NCBI RefSeq assembly: GCF_014201775.1
Contig: NZ_JACHFG010000002.1
Location: 124,001 to 188,000 of the forward strand
Reading direction: 5' to 3'
DNA: 64,000 bases
DNA from: Borreliella yangtzensis
GTDB lineage: Bacteria > Spirochaetota > Spirochaetia > Borreliales > Borreliaceae
Shown here: positions 18,173 to 27,509 of the stretch, in pieces
Layout: every line of letters begins with the position of its first letter
Numbering within the stretch: the stretch's first letter is position 1
Program-made: the position numbers and the translations under genes
The notes under the pieces: model-generated
The model's database searches: none
Told to the model about the DNA's origin: nothing
The model's input: the letters and a program-made list of their open reading frames with translations, nothing else

Positions 18173-18951
18173 ATTTGGCTAGTATAATTGGGTGGGGAGT
18201 CGGATTTGGAGCTATTTTAATTTCCATGGCATTTACTCCCACAGGACTTGGTGTGTTTTGGGATTTAAGTTCTGTTTTTATTACCGTTGTTGGATCTTTT
18301 TCTGCTCTTATGGCTTCTTCAGAAGTTATTGCTGTAAAAAAAATTCCAACGTATTTGGGTTTTTTCTTTAGAAGAAATTCTTATGCCAAAATTTCTATTA
18401 TAAAAATATTAGTAGAGCTTTCGGAAAAGGCTAGAAAAGAAGGTCTTTTGTCTCTTGATGATGAGCTTGAACAAATTAATGATCCATTTTTTAAGTCAGG
18501 AATGAGGCTTGTTGTTGATGGTGCAGATCCTGAAGTAATTAGAACTATGCTTTATTTAGAGCTTGATCAAATGCAAGAAAGACATAAAGTTGGTGCAGAT
18601 CTTTTTAAGACTTGGTCAAAACTTGCTCCTGCTTTTGGTATGACGGGTACTCTTATTGGACTTGTAGCTCTTCTTGGTAATCTAGAGGACAAGTCTGCGC
18701 TTGGGTCTTCTATGGCCGTTGCTCTTATTACAACTCTTTATGGAACCATAATGGCAAATTTAATGTTTATTCCTGTACAACTTAAGTTGGAAAAAATTGA
18801 TTCTGAGGAATCTGCAGTAAAAACAATGATAATTGAGGGTGTTTTATCAATTCAGTCTGGAGATAATCCTAGAATTTTAGAACAAAAATTGATGACTTTT
18901 TTAACTCCCAAAGATCGAAGTCATCTTGGTAATAGTATTGGGGGTGAATAA
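18169..18951 (+). CDS. motA: MotA, stator proton-channel subunit
   Basis: Membrane stator protein that pushes on FliG, 260 residues. Helices 1 and 2 are near the N-terminus (IIGWGVGFGAILISMAF, VFITVVGSFSALMAS); a cytoplasmic loop of about 100 residues carries the charged residues that meet FliG; helices 3 and 4 follow GMTGTLIGLVALLGNLED with the conserved proline (KLAPAFGMTGT). Start ATG at 18169 overlaps flbD; its stop overlaps the motB ATG by one base (TAATG). Confidence 0.97.
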   Translation: MNLASIIGWGVGFGAILISMAFTPTGLGVFWDLSSVFITVVGSFSALMASSEVIAVKKIPTYLGFFFRRNSYAKISIIKILVELSEKARKEGLLSLDDELEQINDPFFKSGMRLVVDGADPEVIRTMLYLELDQMQERHKVGADLFKTWSKLAPAFGMTGTLIGLVALLGNLEDKSALGSSMAVALITTLYGTIMANLMFIPVQLKLEKIDSEESAVKTMIIEGVLSIQSGDNPRILEQKLMTFLTPKDRSHLGNSIGGE

Positions 18952-19733
18952 TGGCTTTTAGATTTAAAAAGTCTTTGAAATGTGATGAAGGAGCACCAGA
19001 TTACATGGTGACTTATGGGGACATGGTTACTTTGCTGCTTGTATTTTTTGTTACAATGTTTTCATTAAATGATATTATTTTTCAAGAGAATGTGATAAGG
19101 ATAATGTCTGCTTCTTTCACGGGTGCAGGATTTTTTAAAGGTGGTAAAACTTTAGATTTTAATAAATTATCTTATTTGAGTAATAGTTTTATGTCTTTAC
19201 CTTCTACTGTGCGCAATAAACAAGCATCTCAGACTGCTAAAAATAAATCTATGATTGAATTTATTGAGAAAATTCAGTCTAAAAATATTATAGTTAGACA
19301 GGAAGAACGGGGTATTGTGATATCTCTTGCAGCAGATGCCTTCTTTGATTCTGCTAGTGCAGATGTTAAGCTTGAAGACAATAGAGATTCTATTCAAAAG
19401 ATAGCATCTTTTATTGGAGTTTTAAGTTCTAGAGGCTATAATTTTAAAATAGAAGGGCATACAGATAATATTGACACTGATGTAAATGGGCCTTGGAAAA
19501 ACAATTGGGAGCTTTCTACTGCAAGATCTGTGAATATGCTAGAACATATTTTGAATTATTTAGATCAATCTAATGTTAAGAGCGTTGAAAATAAGTTTGA
19601 AGTAGCTGGTTTTGGCGGAAGTAGGCCTATTGCAACAGACGATACTCCTGAGGGCAGAGCTTATAATAGAAGAATTGATATATTAATTACTACGGATGCG
19701 TCTTTAAGTTTTCCTAAGGAAATTACGCAGTAA
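18951..19733 (+). CDS. motB: MotB, stator peptidoglycan-binding subunit
   Basis: Partner of MotA that anchors the stator to the wall, 260 residues. One membrane helix at about 22-42 carries Asp24 (PDYMVTYGDMVTLLL), the proton-binding residue. A plug and linker follow, then an OmpA-type peptidoglycan-binding domain (FKIEGHTDNID; NNWELSTARSVNML; AGFGGSRPIATDDTPEGRAYNRRIDI). All residues needed for function are present. About 48 bases separate it from fliL. Confidence 0.97.
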   Translation: MAFRFKKSLKCDEGAPDYMVTYGDMVTLLLVFFVTMFSLNDIIFQENVIRIMSASFTGAGFFKGGKTLDFNKLSYLSNSFMSLPSTVRNKQASQTAKNKSMIEFIEKIQSKNIIVRQEERGIVISLAADAFFDSASADVKLEDNRDSIQKIASFIGVLSSRGYNFKIEGHTDNIDTDVNGPWKNNWELSTARSVNMLEHILNYLDQSNVKSVENKFEVAGFGGSRPIATDDTPEGRAYNRRIDILITTDASLSFPKEITQ

Positions 19734-19780
19734 TAGTTTTTTTAAACTATAGAGAAGAAATTAATAGGAGGAATTTTATT

Positions 19781-20317
19781 ATGCCAAATAAGGACGATGA
19801 AAATTTAGATGTAGGAGATTCTAATGTTGGTAGAAAAGGTGGTTTATTACCTGATATTATAATAAAAATTTTGCAGATACTTGCAATAGGAATATTTACT
19901 GTTGCAATAATGATAATTGTTTCTTATTTTGTATCTAAAATGGTGGTAAGCCAAAGTGGAGCTCCTAGTGATTTCCCAGTTTTTTCTAATGAATACTTAG
20001 GAAAGCCTCCTATGCTTATATGGTATGAAAGTATAGATGAGATTAGGGGTAATACTTTAGATGTTCCTCCAAAAACTTTTGTTGTAAAGCTTGCTTTAGG
20101 GTATGCAGAGAATAATGTTAATATTCTTAATGAACTTGGAAGGCAAAAAGTACGCTTAAAAGATATTATTAGAGAATATTTTAGTCAAAGAACTGGTCAA
20201 GAAATAAAGAATGAAAGTCAAATAAAAGCAGAAATTAAGGCAAGAATTAATAGTATTCTTAGAAACGGAGAAATAAAAGAAATAGCATTAACCCAAATTG
20301 ATATTTTTGATATGTAA
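19781..20317 (+). CDS. fliL: FliL, stator-supporting protein
   Basis: Single-span inner-membrane protein, 178 residues, that surrounds the stator and supports its recruitment. A cytoplasmic tail of about 30 residues is followed by a membrane helix (about 27-50, IIIKILQILAIGIFTVAIMII) and a periplasmic stomatin-like domain (TFVVKLALGYAENNVNILNELGRQKVRLKDIIREYFSQ). ATAGGAGGAATTTT gives a strong ribosome site before ATG. Confidence 0.95.
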   Translation: MPNKDDENLDVGDSNVGRKGGLLPDIIIKILQILAIGIFTVAIMIIVSYFVSKMVVSQSGAPSDFPVFSNEYLGKPPMLIWYESIDEIRGNTLDVPPKTFVVKLALGYAENNVNILNELGRQKVRLKDIIREYFSQRTGQEIKNESQIKAEIKARINSILRNGEIKEIALTQIDIFDM

Positions 20318-20345
20318 TAATGTAATAAATTTAAAGGAATTTTAA

Positions 20346-21404
20346 ATGGCAAACAATCCAGGAGCTTTATCCCAAGACGATATAGATAGCCTTTTAGAGT
20401 CTATCAACTCATCTGAAAGTTTATCGCTAGACGAATCCCTTTCTAATGTTATATCTAGTCCTACAGGAAAAAAGCAAAAAGTTAAGGTATATGACTTTAA
20501 AAGACCAGATAAATTTTCAAAAGAACAGGTTAGAACAGTTTCAAGTTTTCATGAGGCGTTTGCTAGGTATACCACAACTTCACTTTCTGCTCTTTTAAGA
20601 AAAATGGTTCATGTTCATGTGGCTTCAGTTGACCAATTAACTTATGAAGAGTTTATTAGGTCAATACCTAATCCCACAACTTTAGCAATAATAAATATGG
20701 ATCCACTTAAAGGATCTGCTATTTTTGAAGTTGATCCAACCATAGCATTTGCTATAGTAGATAGGCTTTTTGGGGGAGATGGGGATACGATTAAAGATAA
20801 AAGTAGAGATTTAACAGAAATTGAGCAGTCTGTCATGGAAAGTGTTATTATTCGTATACTTGCTAATATGAGAGAGGCTTGGTCTCAGGTAGTTGATTTA
20901 AGGCCAAGATTTGGGCATATTGAGGTCAATCCACAGTTTGCTCAAATAGTTCCTCCTACAGAAATGATTATTTTAGTAACTCTTGAGGTTAAAATAGGAA
21001 AGGTGGAAGGACTTATGAATTTTTGTTTGCCTTATATTACTATAGAACCTATTGTTTCAAAATTATCAACAAGATATTGGCATTCTTTGATTGGAGTTGG
21101 AACTACTAGTGAGAATCTTGATGCTTTGCGTGAAAAGTTAGAAAATACAGCGATGCCTTTGGTAGCAGAAATAGGGGAAGTTAAACTGAAGGTAAGAGAA
21201 ATTTTATCGCTTGACAAAGGTGATGTTTTAAATCTTGAATCTTCTCTAATAAATAAAGATTTAACTTTAAAAGTTGGTACTAAGGAAAAGTTTAAATGTA
21301 GAATGGGTTTAATGGGCAATAAAATTTCAGTACAAATTACAGAAAAAATTGGAGATATAAAAGGTTTTGATTTATTAAAAGAGCTTACAGAAGAGGTTGA
21401 GTGA
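20346..21404 (+). CDS. fliM: FliM, C-ring switch protein
   Basis: Switch protein that binds phosphorylated CheY and links FliG to FliN, 352 residues. The N-terminal LSQDDIDSLLESI is the CheY-binding peptide. The middle CheC-like domain includes FHEAFARYTTTSLSALLRKMVHVHVASVDQLTYEEFIRSIPNPT and the GGDG loop (RLFGGDGDT), and the C-terminal SpoA domain (VGEIKLKVREILSLDKGDVL-like) binds FliN. Forty-three bases later comes fliN. Confidence 0.97.
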   Translation: MANNPGALSQDDIDSLLESINSSESLSLDESLSNVISSPTGKKQKVKVYDFKRPDKFSKEQVRTVSSFHEAFARYTTTSLSALLRKMVHVHVASVDQLTYEEFIRSIPNPTTLAIINMDPLKGSAIFEVDPTIAFAIVDRLFGGDGDTIKDKSRDLTEIEQSVMESVIIRILANMREAWSQVVDLRPRFGHIEVNPQFAQIVPPTEMIILVTLEVKIGKVEGLMNFCLPYITIEPIVSKLSTRYWHSLIGVGTTSENLDALREKLENTAMPLVAEIGEVKLKVREILSLDKGDVLNLESSLINKDLTLKVGTKEKFKCRMGLMGNKISVQITEKIGDIKGFDLLKELTEEVE

Positions 21405-21447
21405 TAGTAATTTTTTATTATAACTTAAATTATTAAGAGGTTGAATT

Positions 21448-21789
21448 ATGAGTGTAAATGAAAAAAGTGATAATGTAGAAAAGCCGGAAATAAAAGGGGT
21501 TAAGCTACCTGATTTAATTGATACTTTACCAGAAGGAGTTGATCCTAGTAATTTTGGACTTTTAATGGATGTTTCTATGCAGCTTACTGTAGAACTTGGA
21601 AGAACAGAACGTAAAATAAAGGATATACTTGGTATGTCTGAAGGCACGATTATTACTCTTGATAAACTTGCTGGTGAGCCTGTAGATATTTTAGTAAACG
21701 GTAAAATAGTTGCCAGGGGAGAAGTAGTTGTAATTGATGAAAATTTTGGAGTTAGAATTACTGAGATAATTAAAACTAAAAATGAATAA
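21448..21789 (+). CDS. fliN: FliN, C-ring switch protein
   Basis: SpoA-domain protein, 113 residues, that forms the bottom of the C-ring and receives FliH. The N-terminal 45 residues are variable; then [67 protein letters not shown] is a complete FliN domain. AAGAGGTTGAATT precedes ATG. The last eight bases overlap the start of the next gene (fliO). Confidence 0.97.
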   Translation: MSVNEKSDNVEKPEIKGVKLPDLIDTLPEGVDPSNFGLLMDVSMQLTVELGRTERKIKDILGMSEGTIITLDKLAGEPVDILVNGKIVARGEVVVIDENFGVRITEIIKTKNE

Positions 21790-22408
21790 TAAGTTTTTAT
21801 TTTTAGTTTTTTTAGCGTTTTCTAATTTTTTTACATATGCTAATTCGCAAGAGCAAGTAGATTTAGTATCTGATAATTTAGAAAATGAATCTAGCTTGCC
21901 AATCTTTGAGGGGGATAAGGCAAATCTTACTAACAATGATAGTACTCAGGCAGTCTCTCTTTTTAATATTTCTGATTTGGTTAAGATAGTTTTATTTTTG
22001 CTTATTGCTTTTTTTATCTTTTTTTTATTTAAAAAATTGATTTTTTATTCAAAAAAAAGCAAATATGAACAAAATTCTGATTTGATTAAGGAGCTTGTTT
22101 TTTACGAAATAGATATTAAAAACTCAATAAGAATTATAAACATATTAGACAATGTTTATATATTTTTAGTTTCCAGCAATTCTTCTACTTTACTCAAAGA
22201 GATTAAATCTGAAGAAGAATTAGAAGATTTAAAACTTAAGCTTAGCAAGATTAATAATTTTTCTAAGAAAGATTCTTTTAAATCAATCTTTAAGAAAATG
22301 CTGCTCAAAAAAGAAGAAGTTCCTTTTTCCAGTAATGATTATGTTAAACTTGAGAAGAAAATTGAGACTTCGCTTAAGGATAAACAGGATAGATTAAAAA
22401 AATTTTAG
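21782..22408 (+). CDS. fliO: FliO-type export assembly protein (FliZ)
   Basis: The 208-residue protein starts with a probable signal peptide ([20 protein letters not shown]), has a short periplasmic stretch, one membrane helix at about 62-82 ([23 protein letters not shown]), and a charged cytoplasmic tail. That topology, and its place between fliN and fliP, match FliO, which helps assemble the FliP ring. Borrelia annotation calls it FliZ. Sequence motifs are weak, so the family call rests on topology and order. Confidence 0.82.
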   Translation: MNNKFLFLVFLAFSNFFTYANSQEQVDLVSDNLENESSLPIFEGDKANLTNNDSTQAVSLFNISDLVKIVLFLLIAFFIFFLFKKLIFYSKKSKYEQNSDLIKELVFYEIDIKNSIRIINILDNVYIFLVSSNSSTLLKEIKSEEELEDLKLKLSKINNFSKKDSFKSIFKKMLLKKEEVPFSSNDYVKLEKKIETSLKDKQDRLKKF

Positions 22409-22418
22409 AGGGTTTATT

Positions 22419-23183
22419 TTGAGAAAGTGTTTTAATTTTTTTTTATTTTTTAGTGTAACAAGTTTATCTTTTGCGCAAACAAAATCTTTGCAAGCCACCA
22501 AAGGTCTTAATTTTCCGTTTTTAAATTTTGAAAATATTAGTGGTTCAGAAATAGCTTTTTCTTTGCAGCTTTTGATTCTATTAACCATTATTACTCTTTC
22601 TCCAGCATTTTTAGTTTTAATGACTTCGTTTTTGAGAATATCTATAGTTTTAGATTTTATTAGACGCGCTTTATCTCTTCAACAATCTCCTCCTACTCAA
22701 ATAATAATGGGATTGGCGTTATTTTTAACTATTTTTACTATGTGGCCAACTTTTAATGCTATATATAAACAAGCTTATTTGCCTCTTAAAGAGTCAAAAA
22801 TAAATTTTGATGAATTTTATAACAAAGGAATTGCGCCTCTTAGAATTTTTATGTATAAGCAAATGTCTGATGGAAGTCATGAAGAGATTAGGTTATTTAT
22901 GAGCATTAGTAATTATGATCGACCAAAAAATTTTAGCGAAGTACCAACACATGTTTTAATTGCAGCTTTTATTTTACATGAGCTTAAAGTGGCTTTCAAA
23001 ATGGGAATTTTAATATTTTTGCCTTTTATAGTTTTAGACATTATTGTTGCGTCTGTTTTAATGGCTATGGGTATGATAATGTTACCCCCTGTAATGATAT
23101 CTTTGCCTTTTAAGTTGATTCTTTTTGTAATGGTAGATGGATGGACTTTAATTACTAGTGGTCTTATTAAAAGTTTTATGTAG
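22419..23183 (+). CDS. fliP: FliP, flagellar export gate protein
   Basis: Core pore protein of the type III export gate, 254 residues. A cleavable signal (RKCFNFFLFFSVTSLSFAQ) precedes four membrane segments. Diagnostic blocks are LMTSFLRISIVLDFIRRALSLQQSPPTQIIMGLALFLT, VPTHVLIAAFILHELKVAFKMG and MGMIMLPPVMISLPFKLILFVMVDGW. TTG start after AGAGGG. fliQ, fliR, flhB and flhA follow as usual. Confidence 0.97.
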   Translation: MRKCFNFFLFFSVTSLSFAQTKSLQATKGLNFPFLNFENISGSEIAFSLQLLILLTIITLSPAFLVLMTSFLRISIVLDFIRRALSLQQSPPTQIIMGLALFLTIFTMWPTFNAIYKQAYLPLKESKINFDEFYNKGIAPLRIFMYKQMSDGSHEEIRLFMSISNYDRPKNFSEVPTHVLIAAFILHELKVAFKMGILIFLPFIVLDIIVASVLMAMGMIMLPPVMISLPFKLILFVMVDGWTLITSGLIKSFM

Positions 23184-23192
23184 GGTATATAT

Positions 23193-23456
23193 ATGACTGC
23201 AGGACACATTCTTTATTTAATTAGAATTTCTATTGAAAACATTATTATTTTATCAGCTCCAATGTTGATTATAGCTCTTATAGTTGGTCTTTTAATTTCA
23301 ATTTTTCAAGCTATTACTTCAATTCAAGATCAAACTTTAAGTTTTATTCCAAAGATTATTGTTATACTTTTAACTATTGTGATTTTTGGTCCTTGGATTT
23401 TAAATAAGCTTATGCAATTTACTTATATTATTTTTAATCAATTGCAAAATGTTTAG
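23193..23456 (+). CDS. fliQ: FliQ, flagellar export gate protein
   Basis: Two-helix gate component, 87 residues, that wraps the FliP/FliR helix. Both membrane helices are visible (ENIIILSAPMLIIALIVGLLISIFQA and FIPKIIVILLTIVIFGPWIL), separated by the conserved TSIQDQTLSFIPK loop. ATG is preceded by only a weak ribosome site (TAGGG), 9 bases after the fliP stop, so coupling to fliP is likely. Confidence 0.97.
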   Translation: MTAGHILYLIRISIENIIILSAPMLIIALIVGLLISIFQAITSIQDQTLSFIPKIIVILLTIVIFGPWILNKLMQFTYIIFNQLQNV

Positions 23457-23485
23457 TTTATAACTTTAAATTATTATTATATTGT

Positions 23486-24286
23486 TTGGATGAAATTTTG
23501 AATTTGAATTTTTTGGTTTTAAAATCTTTTACAATTTTACCTGTGTTGGTTAGAATTTTTGTGTTTTTAAAATTTTCTCCATTTTTTTCAACAATAAAAA
23601 TTGGATATTTTAATTTTTTCTTTTCTTTGATTCTCTCTATAATTGTTGTTGAAAAGATTAAAGTTACTTATCCTTTAGATAATATGTTTTCTTTTGTGTT
23701 AATTTTATTAGGAGAAGCTATTTTAGGCCTTATTCAGGCATTTTTTGTTAGTATAATTTTTAATGTTTTTCATTTAGTTGGATTTTTCTTTTCTAATCAA
23801 ATTGGACTTGCTTATGCAAATATTTTTGATGTTTTTTCAGAAGAAGATAGTATGATTATTTCACAAATTTTTGCTTATTTATTTTTGCTTTTGTTCTTGT
23901 CAAGCGATTTTTTACTTCGGTTTTTTGTGATTGGCATACATGATTCTGTTTTGAACATTAGGGTTGAACATTTGGTAAATATGAAAAATTCAGAGTTTAT
24001 CAAGCTTTTGCTTATGTCTTTTGGATTTCTTTTTGAAAAAGCTTTATTAATTTCGTTTCCGATATTGGCTTTGCTTTTACTTTTTTATCTGGTATTAGGA
24101 ATACTTTCAAAAGCATCACCCCAGATTAATTTATTAATAATTAGTTTTTCAACTTCGCTATTTTTAGGGCTGTTAATTTTATATATTGGATTTCCAAGCT
24201 TAGCAATATCTTCAAAAAAAGTGATTGAGCTTTCCTTAGATTCTCTTGCTAGTTTTTTAAAATTGTTTTCTAGAGTTTTAAAATAA
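23486..24286 (+). CDS. fliR: FliR, flagellar export gate protein
   Basis: Single-copy gate subunit, 266 residues, with about six membrane segments. The sequence is divergent and Phe/Leu-rich, but GEAILGLIQAFFVSIIFNVFHLVGFFFSNQIGLAYANIFDVFSEEDS is a recognisable FliR core. The TTG start at 23486 has no clear ribosome site; a TTG at 23498 is possible. The stop overlaps the flhB ATG by one base. Confidence 0.94.
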   Translation: MDEILNLNFLVLKSFTILPVLVRIFVFLKFSPFFSTIKIGYFNFFFSLILSIIVVEKIKVTYPLDNMFSFVLILLGEAILGLIQAFFVSIIFNVFHLVGFFFSNQIGLAYANIFDVFSEEDSMIISQIFAYLFLLLFLSSDFLLRFFVIGIHDSVLNIRVEHLVNMKNSEFIKLLLMSFGFLFEKALLISFPILALLLLFYLVLGILSKASPQINLLIISFSTSLFLGLLILYIGFPSLAISSKKVIELSLDSLASFLKLFSRVLK

Positions 24287-25404
24287 TGATAAAAGATGAA
24301 TTTTTGATTAAAAGTTGGTATATTCCCCTTGATTTTTTTTCTGCAGATGATGAAGGAAGAACCGAGTTACCCACTGACCAAAAAAAGCAAAAAGCAAGAG
24401 AAGAAGGACGGGTATTAAAGTCCGCTGAAATTAATACTGCTGTTGGTCTTTTATTGTTATTTGCATTGTTTTTTTTCATGCTTTCTTATTTTGCTTTAGA
24501 TTTAGCAGCTGTTTTTAAAGAGCAGGTTAGTAAGCTTCCTGAGGTTATGAAGATGAGTGTTTATGCTATGGGTTTTGCATATATTAGATCCATCATGGGC
24601 TATGTTGTTTTGTTTTTTTTTGCATCCTTAGCTGTTAATTTTTTTGTGAATATTGTTCAAGTAGGTTTTTTTATTACTTTTAAATCTTTAGAGCCAAGGT
24701 GGGATAAAATTAGTTTTAATTTTTCCAGGTGGGCAAAAAATTCTTTTTTTTCGGCTGGTGCTTTTTTCAATTTGTTTAAAAGTTTGTTAAAAGTTGTTAT
24801 AATATGCTTGATATTCTATTTTATTATAGAAAACAATATAGGCAAAATTTCTAAGCTTTCGGAGTATACGCTTCAGACTGGAATTTCTATTGTGTTGGTG
24901 CTTGCCTATAAGATATGTTTTTTCTCAGTAATATTGTTGGCAATTGTCGGAGTGTTTGATTATTTGTTTCAAAGATCTCAATACATTGAGAGTTTGAAAA
25001 TGACAAAAGAAGAGGTAAAGCAGGAGAGGAAGGAAATGGAAGGTGATCCTTTACTTCGATCTAGAATAAAAGAGAGAATGAGGGTTGTTTTAAGTACTAA
25101 TTTAAGAGTAGCTGTTCCTCAAGCAGATGTAGTAATTACAAACCCAGAACATTTTGCGGTTGCTATTAAATGGGATAGCGAAACAATGCTAGCTCCAAGG
25201 GTACTTGCAAAAGGTCAGGATGAAATGGCCCTCGCAATTAAAAAAATTGCAAGAGAAAATAATGTCCCTTTAATGGAAAATAAACTGCTTGCAAGAGCGC
25301 TTTATGCTAATGTTAAGGTTAACGAAGAGATTCCAAGAGAATATTGGGAGGTTGTTTCAAAAATTCTTGTGAGAGTATATTCTATTACTAAAAGGTTTAA
25401 TTAG
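24286..25404 (+). CDS. flhB: FlhB, autocleaving export switch protein
   Basis: Controls the substrate-specificity switch of the export gate, 372 residues. GRTELPTDQKKQKAREEGRVLKSAEI opens the membrane domain of four helices; the linker (KMTKEEVKQERKEMEGDP) leads to the cytoplasmic domain, where NPEH at 286-289 stands at the autocleavage site (NPTH in enteric species). The reactive Asn286-Pro287 pair is intact. Cleavage would change export from hook to filament proteins, acting with the FliK-like protein upstream. Confidence 0.97.
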   Translation: MIKDEFLIKSWYIPLDFFSADDEGRTELPTDQKKQKAREEGRVLKSAEINTAVGLLLLFALFFFMLSYFALDLAAVFKEQVSKLPEVMKMSVYAMGFAYIRSIMGYVVLFFFASLAVNFFVNIVQVGFFITFKSLEPRWDKISFNFSRWAKNSFFSAGAFFNLFKSLLKVVIICLIFYFIIENNIGKISKLSEYTLQTGISIVLVLAYKICFFSVILLAIVGVFDYLFQRSQYIESLKMTKEEVKQERKEMEGDPLLRSRIKERMRVVLSTNLRVAVPQADVVITNPEHFAVAIKWDSETMLAPRVLAKGQDEMALAIKKIARENNVPLMENKLLARALYANVKVNEEIPREYWEVVSKILVRVYSITKRFN

Positions 25405-25412
25405 AGGTTCTA

Positions 25413-27506
25413 TTGTTGGATGCTAGAAAAAATTCTATATTAGGATATTTAGGACTTAATAATAAGTCTGATTTGATAATTTCAGTTGGTTTGATATTTA
25501 TTGTTGCCGGGTTTATTTTACCTCTTCCTGCGGTTATTTTAGATGTTTTAATTACGATTAATTTAGTAATAAGTCTTTTAATTATTTTAATTGTTCTTTA
25601 TTCTAAGAGATCTCTAGATTTTTCTGTTTTCCCCACTTTATTGCTTGTGATGACTATTTTTGGACTTGTGCTTAATATTTCTTCTACTAGATTAATTTTA
25701 ACTAAAGGTATAAATTTTGATGGGCAAATGATAAGAACGTTTGGCACATTTGTTGTAGGTAGTTCTGGAATTCAAGGACTTGTTATTGGATTTATAATAT
25801 TTATAATAATCATTGCTGTTCAATTTATTGTAATTACTAAAGGAGCAACAAGGGTAGCTGAAGTTGCAGCTCGATTTGCTCTTGATGCGCTTCCCGGTAA
25901 GCAAATGGCAATTGATTCTGCTTATAGTTCTGGAAATTTAACAGAAGAAGAGGCTACAAGGCAAAAAAATGATTTACAATCTGAAGTCAATTTTTATGGC
26001 GCAATGGATGGGGCTTCTAAGTTTGTGTCGGGAAACGTTAAGGTTGGATTTTTGATAACCCTTATAAATATTCTTGGTGGTTTGTTGGTAGGAACAACTT
26101 TGCAAGGTCTTAACTTTAATGAAGCTCTTAATAATTATGTGTCATTGACGGTTGGTGATGGACTTGTGTCTCAATTACCGGCTCTTTTAATTTCAACGGC
26201 TACAGGTTTGATTGTTACTAGGTCAATTTCAAAAAATAGTTTTGGTGGGGAGATTTTTGAGCAATTCACAAATCATTTAGGAATTTATTGGATTGTTTCT
26301 GGATTTTTGTTTTTTTTAGCTTTTCTTCCTGGATTTCCAACTTTAATTCTTATTTTTTTAAGTTTATTAATTGCATTTTTAGCTTATTCTCTTTCAGGCA
26401 TAAGACGTAGAGAAGAAATTAATGAAAAAATGAAACTGGAAGAAGAGCAAGCGTCAATTTATTTAGATAAAGATGTTGCGCCTGTTGTTCCTCTTGATCC
26501 ATTAGCTCTTGAGATTGGATATAATCTTGTTCCAATAGTTGATGATACAAAAACCTCTGAACTACTTGATCGTATTGTTAAGATAAGGCGTGAGATTGCA
26601 TTTGAATTTGGAATAGTTGTGCCTAAGATTAGAATAGTTGACAATATGCGGCTTGAGCCCAATGCTTATTCTTTTAAACTAAGGGGAGTTGAGGTTGGGC
26701 GAGGTGAGATTAAGCTTGGTAAATTTTTAGTGATAAACATTGGTCTTGATTCTGGAATAGATGGAGATCTTGTTAAAGATCCCTCATTTGGACTTCCTTC
26801 TCTTTGGGTAAATGATGATGGACGAGAAACTGCTGAAAAATTGGGATATACTGTTGTAGATCCTCCTTCTATTATTGCTACTCATATGACAGAACTTATT
26901 AAAAGACATTCTTACGAAATTTTGACTCGTCAAGATGTTCAAAATACCCTTGATGTTTTTAAGAAAGATTATGGAGCTATTGTTGAAGAGGTCCTTAAGA
27001 ATTTTTCAGTTGGAGAGATTCAAAGGGTTTTGCAGGGCCTTTTAAAAGAGCAGGTTTCAATTCGCAATTTGGTTACAATTTTTGAAACAATTGCAGATTT
27101 TACAAGCATTACTAAGGATACATTTTTCTTGATTGAAAAATGTAGACAAGCAGTTGGAAGACAAATAGCTAGTGGGTATTTAGACTTAAATTCTGAGCTT
27201 AATGTAATAACTTTAAATCCCAGTTTTGAGCAAATAATAATCGATTCTCGTATAGAATCTAATCACGATCTTATAAGTTCAATTGATCCTAATTTGAAAA
27301 CTAAATTTATTTATGAACTTTTCAAAATTGTAAACGAGGTTCAAGCAGAAGGGTTTTATCCAGTTATTCTCTCAAGCGAATCGTCAAGACCTATAATAAA
27401 GGTGATAACAAGTAGAGAGATCCCAGAGCTTGTTGTTATGTCTGTTTTAGAGGTTCCCCAAAATATTAAAGTTAATGTTCTTAAAACAGTAGAGGTTGAA
27501 GAATAA
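25413..27506 (+). CDS. flhA: FlhA, flagellar export gate protein
   Basis: Largest export gate protein, 697 residues, forming the nonameric cytoplasmic ring that receives chaperone-substrate complexes. About eight membrane helices fill residues 20-325; the FHIPEP family signature (GATRVAEVAARFALDALPGK...) is at about 144-169. The C-terminal cytoplasmic domain runs from about 350 (PLALEIGYNLVPIVD) to the end. TTG start after TTAGAGG; a second TTG follows directly. flhF begins four bases after the stop. Confidence 0.97.
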   Translation: MLDARKNSILGYLGLNNKSDLIISVGLIFIVAGFILPLPAVILDVLITINLVISLLIILIVLYSKRSLDFSVFPTLLLVMTIFGLVLNISSTRLILTKGINFDGQMIRTFGTFVVGSSGIQGLVIGFIIFIIIIAVQFIVITKGATRVAEVAARFALDALPGKQMAIDSAYSSGNLTEEEATRQKNDLQSEVNFYGAMDGASKFVSGNVKVGFLITLINILGGLLVGTTLQGLNFNEALNNYVSLTVGDGLVSQLPALLISTATGLIVTRSISKNSFGGEIFEQFTNHLGIYWIVSGFLFFLAFLPGFPTLILIFLSLLIAFLAYSLSGIRRREEINEKMKLEEEQASIYLDKDVAPVVPLDPLALEIGYNLVPIVDDTKTSELLDRIVKIRREIAFEFGIVVPKIRIVDNMRLEPNAYSFKLRGVEVGRGEIKLGKFLVINIGLDSGIDGDLVKDPSFGLPSLWVNDDGRETAEKLGYTVVDPPSIIATHMTELIKRHSYEILTRQDVQNTLDVFKKDYGAIVEEVLKNFSVGEIQRVLQGLLKEQVSIRNLVTIFETIADFTSITKDTFFLIEKCRQAVGRQIASGYLDLNSELNVITLNPSFEQIIIDSRIESNHDLISSIDPNLKTKFIYELFKIVNEVQAEGFYPVILSSESSRPIIKVITSREIPELVVMSVLEVPQNIKVNVLKTVEVEE

Positions 27507-27509
27507 TAT